64,000 nt of DNA from Leuctra nigra. Taxonomy: Eukaryota; Arthropoda; Insecta; Plecoptera; Leuctridae. This document shows, one piece after another, positions 59,052 through 64,000 of the stretch; positions within the stretch are counted from its first letter, which is position 1, and every line of letters starts with the position of its first letter. Location: NCBI GenBank assembly GCA_934045905.1, contig OW203762.1, forward strand, positions 40,215,702 to 40,279,701. Reading direction: 5' to 3'. Made by a program: the position numbers and the translations under genes. The notes under the pieces were generated by a model. That model was not told where the DNA came from and did not search any database. It worked only from the letters and a program-made list of their open reading frames with translations.

Positions 59052-59112
59052 ATGCGTAATATGTGCAGCAACATAACATATAACTGCAGCGACTTGGACG
59101 CCTTGCCAAAAG
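59052..59112 (+). CDS. Candidate first coding exon, plus strand (partial)
   Basis: ATG 59052, preceded in frame by TAA at 59040, opens MRNMCSNITYNCSDLDALPK and ends at a strong donor CAAAAG|GTAAGC (59112/59113). The upstream CCAAT and X-box-like site support a promoter. Later exons were not identified in the remaining 4.9 kb. The family is not recognised; a ciliary gene is an inference from the X-box alone. Confidence 0.35.
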
Positions 59113-62100
59113 GTAAGCTTCCTTCCCACAGATTAGGTGGCTCTGTCTGTACTTTTTACAGTGCCATCTGTTGTCTAAACACGCTGCCTATACAGTTAGA
59201 AGTTTGGCAATTGTAATAATATTTTTTTTAGTTTAAAATGTAAAAAATGCACTTGGGACACATTACTTTTGAATGCAACCCTACAATAAAAAATGCATGA
59301 CTTTTCTTATGTAGGTATGTGCCATATTGTGTGTTGTTTATTCAAGTGTGTTATGTATCTCCTTTCAGTACCTACACTGTTTCTCTCTAGCCATTTCGTA
59401 TAAGGTACTTGGTTTGTTATATGACATTGTACTACGTAGTAGAGTACTTTTAACATGCAATTTAAAAACACAATTTCGTGGAATTCTCTTTTTGTAATCC
59501 TGTGATTATTTCTAAATTAAATAGTAAATTACCACAATTTGTAGACATTTTATGTGTACGTATTTATTTAGTACCCCATCAAGGGGAAAAACATATTTTT
59601 AGTGATTTTAGAAAAATTATTACAAAATAGATTGGTTATAATTTAAATGACTATGAGATGAGTATCATATTGCAGAAATGTTGGCATGTAAATTAGCCTG
59701 GTTCCTTGCCCTGAATGTTTCGCGAAAGTCTCCAAGGCCATCCAGTCAGTGTTGACACCCAGCAGGTTTAGTTTATAGATTCAAAGTGCAATGACTTTAC
59801 AATTCATTGCAATGGACATGTAGTCTTTTACTGCTGAAACTTTCATCTCACCTTTACGAATATGGTTGTTCAACAAATGGTTAATTACACTCCCATTTAA
59901 CCCAAATGATGTCTAGAAAGTATGCCACCACGCATTATGCAATTGAAGTTGGAATGTCCCCTCATTCAATTAGTGTAGATGACGAAAATAATCATAATCT
60001 GATTCTGACTATTGTTAAAAATTCCCCTTTTTCGGAAAGGTTCATTGATGTATTTGATGGAATCATTGATGCTTCACTGATATTCATATTGTGATTTGTT
60101 TGCACTTGTAGTAATATATTGGAATTTGTAATTTAATTAAGAACCTGCCAAGTTAAGACATTAAAAATATGCTAAAAAAACAGCCAAGTACCTAAATACA
60201 TGTCTGGATGGTAAGTAGTGGATGATAGGTACCTAGTTTAAAAAGGATTGATTGTAACAATAAATACTTTAATTGTAAGTACCTAGGTATATGCGGTATA
60301 TGTTATTGTATGATTTAAAAGCCACTTCCCATATTATGCCAGCATTACTCAATTTGTAGGATCATGCTTTATAAAAATCAAATTTGATGCCGAATATTTA
60401 ATGCTAGTTGGCTTAATGTAGTCCATTAATTTTTAATTAATTTTATTTTTTTTGTTGGCTGACCAACAGCCAATCCGTTTTGTTCAAATATCGTTTTATG
60501 TTTTGTTGGGTGTACAGCTGCCTCGTTATGTTCTGATAAAAGCCAGTGATAAAACCAGTCTTGCAAATCATCCCTCTGTATTCAAATATCTACATTTTAA
60601 GCAACTTATACTACATCTGTGTACGGCTGGTAGTCGCGATAGGGGGTAAGTTTTATCATAACATAACGAGTTGTCTATTATATGTCCAAAACTGAATGCA
60701 GATAAACCAAGTGTAATGTTTAGATAAAAATTGATATTACAATGATAGACAATACGAATATAACTCAGCGCACATTTAGGTAACTCTTATTCGTTTACAG
60801 CATCAATCACCAATTAGGTTTACTTAGTAGGCAATACTATTGAAATAATGAACAGCGCTTTTGGTTTCCTTGAAGATTTGGTTTTACTTGGCGACCGACG
60901 TATGAAAGTCAACAAACTTTCAACATTTTACCCAAAGTCAATAATTCATCCACACTCGTCATGTATTTAATGGCGGGCTCTTGTGGATAAATATGTGAAA
61001 AGTCTAAAGAATTTCCCAAACAGGTTTGCAACATATGTGGACTGCATAATGAAACACCAAGAAGGCGTTGGTTTTACTTGTCATAACAAAGACAAACATT
61101 TTCCCAAATATGCAGTTTTCTGCGGTTATTCAGTGCTTCACTTGTAGATTCAATAGCATAGCGAAACAAAGGAGACCACATTATTTTATTTAGGTCAACA
61201 AGCCGTATTTACAGGAACAGTAATAAGATAATTTTAAAATTATGAATACCTACTACCTAGTACCCAAGGAAGGTCTATTCTACTAGGTATGCTCATAAGC
61301 GATTATGCCCGAGGCTCTAGCGAAGTCATCGGCAGTGATCTATGGTCCAGTAGCAGTGAATTATTCAGTTAATTATATCAGTTGGCTATGTAAACAAACG
61401 CAGGGTGAATAGTTGACCGAAACTTGGGCATTGATAACCGCGGATGACGTCACTAGAGCCTCGGGATATAATCGCGTATATCTGCTTATAAGCATTATAG
61501 AATTGACCTTCCTTGCCTAGTACCTACAAATTTACTTTCCTTGAGTATACTTCACTTGACATCTCTACAACTTTGTCAAAATGAATGTTAGTCATTATTT
61601 TCACTTTTGGCATTCAAGAACGACTTGACCTTGAAATAGAGTAGAAATTGTGTCTCTTGTTTTGCTATGCACATTGGACATGGTTGTGCGTGCTATGAAT
61701 GACCATTGGTGTGCAATGTATAAATGTACATACATAATCAATCAGCTTCTGGACGGCATCCGATGGCGTGGAGATGGCAGGTGAGATTGTTCTTCCAGAG
61801 AATTGAGGTTGCCAGGTGAACTAATGCTTCGGGTCTTCATGGACGTTATCGGTCATGCCGTAAAACTTAGGCTGAAAAAGATATGGCAATTTAAAACTCA
61901 TTGAAATTAAAACCTAACCCACACAATACAATGTACGTAGTATTCGTAATCAACTTTACAATAAATAGAATAGACAACAGCTCTTGCTTTGGTTTCTTGC
62001 ATTGAAGTTTGAACATTCAAAAATTTAAGAAAAAATGTATTCTCCAATTTTTGATTATACACAATCAAAAAAATTTATTTTGACAGCCCCCTTTACTTAG

Positions 62101-62790
62101 GCTAGCTTTCACTAAACTGACAACCCAGTTCCTCCTATTTAATTGAAATTTGATAGACAACTATTGTTCAACATACTCACCTACAATAATCAATACCAAT
62201 ACCTAATGATATGTCTACCTAAACTTTGCTCTTAGTGCCCATATTACAATTAGTAGAAGAGCTTTAATAAACTGCAGCCAATGTAGCCTGAGGTTAATTA
62301 AAACTGAAAAAATAAGCTCTGGAATGAAGCTAGTAATGGCAATACACTACATTTCCAACTAGCTGTAACTTAAGGGAGGACTAAGGTGAAACTTTTAGAT
62401 TTTTCACATATTTTCACATTTTTTTTTTAATTTATATTATCATTGATATGTAAATGTATTTTAATTAAATGTTTCCAAAATTTAAAAAATAAATAAAAAT
62501 TTGCCCTAAAAAATATTTTGTGTTATTTCGCAACGAGGCGGTTTTCAACAATTTGTAATAGTTTTGATAGTATTCAATAAAATTTTGAATTTCAAAATCT
62601 TGGGAATACTGCTGATTTTTTTATGGAGAAAGAATAAATTAAAAATTTTAATAAAAATAAATGTTTTACATATATTTTCTTTATATTATGCATATATATT
62701 GTCAGGCTTTAGAGGGGTTTTTCTCCATTACCTGTTTTAACACAAATTTATGATTTATTTTTTATCCTACTTCGACAAATCTTGTCCAAA
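59113..62790. other. Mostly unexplained AT-rich sequence
   Basis: Possibly intron of the candidate plus gene. Plus-strand open frames at 59906-60094 and 60452-60649 lack splice-site support and family resemblance. A possible minus exon lies at 61821-61871. Confidence 0.3.
61821..61871 (-). CDS. Possible terminal exon of an unknown minus gene
   Basis: Acceptor ATCTTTTTCAG at 61872 is followed by PKFYGMTDNVHEDPKH and stop TAG (61821-61823), in phase 0. It is locally GC-richer than its flanks. The phase differs from the exon at 57550-57607, so the two are not simple alternatives for one donor. On plus, GATGGCAG|GTGAGA (61780) is also donor-like, so strand is not certain. Confidence 0.25.
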   Translation of the reverse strand, partial: PKFYGMTDNVHEDPKH

Positions 62791-63388
62791 TAGACCAAAA
62801 CATAAACTAGAGGCGCCCTCAAAGTGAACTAAAAAAGGGCGTGTCACTATGTGTGACCACTCTTAAGTGCGCATGTTCCAAGTCACTTAAATGTCAATCT
62901 TAATGAGTTCAGTAAAAGTTATAATTACATCGCGAAATAACAGAAATTGATGCTTACCTCAGTGTCAACATTCAAATACAATCGGCATATTTCATTTCAG
63001 CACATATTCATACACATTCTTGTGAAAACTAGATGTCTATTCACCAAAATAACCATTTGACACACGCATTTGTTTTTGAATCAGAAAAGGTTCAGAAGAC
63101 TGTGATAAAAACAAATGCGTTTGTCAAATGGTGATTTTGGTGAATAGACATCTAGTTTTCACAAGAATGTGTATGAATATGTGCTGAAATGAAATATGCC
63201 GATTGTATTTGAATGTTGACACTGAGGTAAGCATCAATTTCTGTTATTTCGCGATGTAATTATAACTTTTACTGAACTATCGTTATACGATTGCGGATTG
63301 ACATATAAGTGCCTTGTCTGAATGTCACACATAGCTGGAAGAGAAAATGGCGGATTGGGCATGTGCGTTTAGTTTATGTTTTGGTCTA
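62791..63388. mobile_element. Large fold-back element with 172-bp near-perfect arms
   Basis: The outer ends 'tagaccaaaacataaact' and 'agtttatgttttggtcta' are complementary. Inside them the arms are diverged (about 62820-62905 against 63279-63350), then nearly identical: 62906-63077 pairs with 63107-63278, with only about two mismatches noticed and a 29-bp loop. No coding capacity. The high arm identity suggests recent origin or ongoing correction between the arms. Confidence 0.88.
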
Positions 63389-63840
63389 TTACTTGATTTT
63401 TTTGTGAGTGTTCCATGGGGCTCTGATAAAAACTGGTCATATCACTTTCTTGATATCATATCAGACAATTCAGAAAAAAAATAAACAATGCCTTCATGTT
63501 AGAGTAAATCATGGTAAAAAAATATCAAGGTGTAAATAAAATCATAATTTGAAAAAAAATTTGAATATTTAAAAAGTGATATGACCAGTCCCAGCTACAT
63601 TTGTCAGCTACATTTTAGTGGAAAAAATTTAAAAAATGACGTATATTGTTGGAGTAGCACGAAATATAAATTTCATTGTTGTAAAATGAGTAATTTGTTA
63701 AATATTTACCTCCATTGTTAAAAAAATATTATTTTTTTATATTTAGTTTTTTTTTATATATATATTTTTATATATTTTTTTTTATATTTTTTATAAATAT
63801 TTATATATTTTTTTTTTATATTTTTTTATATTTAATATAA
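63389..63840. repeat. AT-rich low-complexity tract
   Basis: Runs of T and TATATTTTT units, densest at 63715-63840, end directly at a LINE 3' fragment. No gene. Confidence 0.6.
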
Positions 63841-63945
63841 ACGCCAGGCGTGGCAAGCCGGTTTCCAGGAGTCCTGCGGCCCTAGTGTTGGTGGGAATAC
63901 CCATTAAATTGGAACCAGGGATGGATTATTATTATTTAGTTTTGA
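63841..63945 (+). mobile_element. LINE 3'-UTR fragment
   Basis: 'acgccaggcgtggcaagccgg', 'gtcctgcggccctagtgttg' and 'ggaaccagggatgg' followed by ATTATTATT repeat the LINE ends at 20.6 and 22.9 kb. Severely 5'-truncated. Confidence 0.65.
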
Positions 63946-64000
63946 CAGTATGCTTACAATGTGCCAAATTTGAAGTCAATAAAATAATTATCAACAAAGT

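Noticed and set aside
58935..59129. Minus frame with a membrane-like segment (TFWQGVQVAAVICYVAAHI)
   Set aside because: It opens with GTG and overlaps the better-supported plus exon 59052-59112, so it is probably its shadow.
1..64000. CRISPR array, prophage or bacterial operon
   Set aside because: Repeats are interspersed or inverted rather than regularly spaced, and all real genes are intron-bearing animal genes.

Overview
The window looks like nuclear DNA of an arthropod, most likely an insect. It is AT-rich, carries genes split by spliceosomal GT-AG introns, has many copies of the 'taggtacctac' motif, and is crowded with short interspersed and fold-back repeats. The order cannot be fixed from sequence alone; a hemipteran such as an aphid, whitefly or psyllid is one possibility, held weakly. 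No prokaryotic or viral gene block was seen.

Layout from left to right. (1) 1-17 kb is gene-poor. It holds a GC-rich first coding exon of a secreted, lytic-polysaccharide-monooxygenase-like protein (minus, 7850-8021) and a possible upstream non-coding exon with a TATA box near 12.9 kb. The rest of that gene is not recognisable here. (2) A tRNA-Pro(AGG) gene lies at 17628-17699, minus. (3) Three complete minus-strand housekeeping genes follow. Their exons were joined by hand with consistent splice phases: ABCB8 mitochondrial ABC transporter (14 exons, 700 aa, 18815-27347), TRAPPC13 (10 exons, 418 aa, 28592-38371) and RP2 (6 exons, 346 aa, 40870-46383). (4) NDUFA11 (plus, 46891-47391, one exon) is head-to-head with RP2 across about 0.5 kb. 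(5) UBE2T (minus, 4 exons, 161 aa, 47884-50280) is convergent with NDUFA11. (6) A plus-strand, mostly alpha-helical protein of unknown family (2 exons, 417 aa, 51483-52786) is convergent with an SLC46-like major-facilitator transporter (minus, 6 exons, 522 aa, 53308-55595). (7) 55.6-64 kb holds only fragments: a candidate first exon on plus near 59.1 kb behind a perfect RFX X-box-like site, and two candidate terminal exons on minus.

The genes do not form one pathway. ABCB8 and NDUFA11 act in the mitochondrial inner membrane, TRAPPC13 in membrane traffic, RP2 in cilia/ARL3 traffic, UBE2T in Fanconi-type DNA repair and the SLC46-like protein in solute transport. They are ordinary neighbours in a compact insect gene cluster.

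Much of the intron and intergenic sequence is mobile DNA. It includes a non-autonomous hAT element with an exact 8-bp target duplication, a tRNA-derived SINE nested in an older element with its target duplication visible, LINE 3' ends, a family of up to seven copies with a shared CCTAG-T 3' end (Helitron-like), and about sixteen fold-back elements, several able to form hairpins with arms of 150-200 bp. One fold-back begins 24 bp past the RP2 stop codon and probably supplies its 3' UTR.
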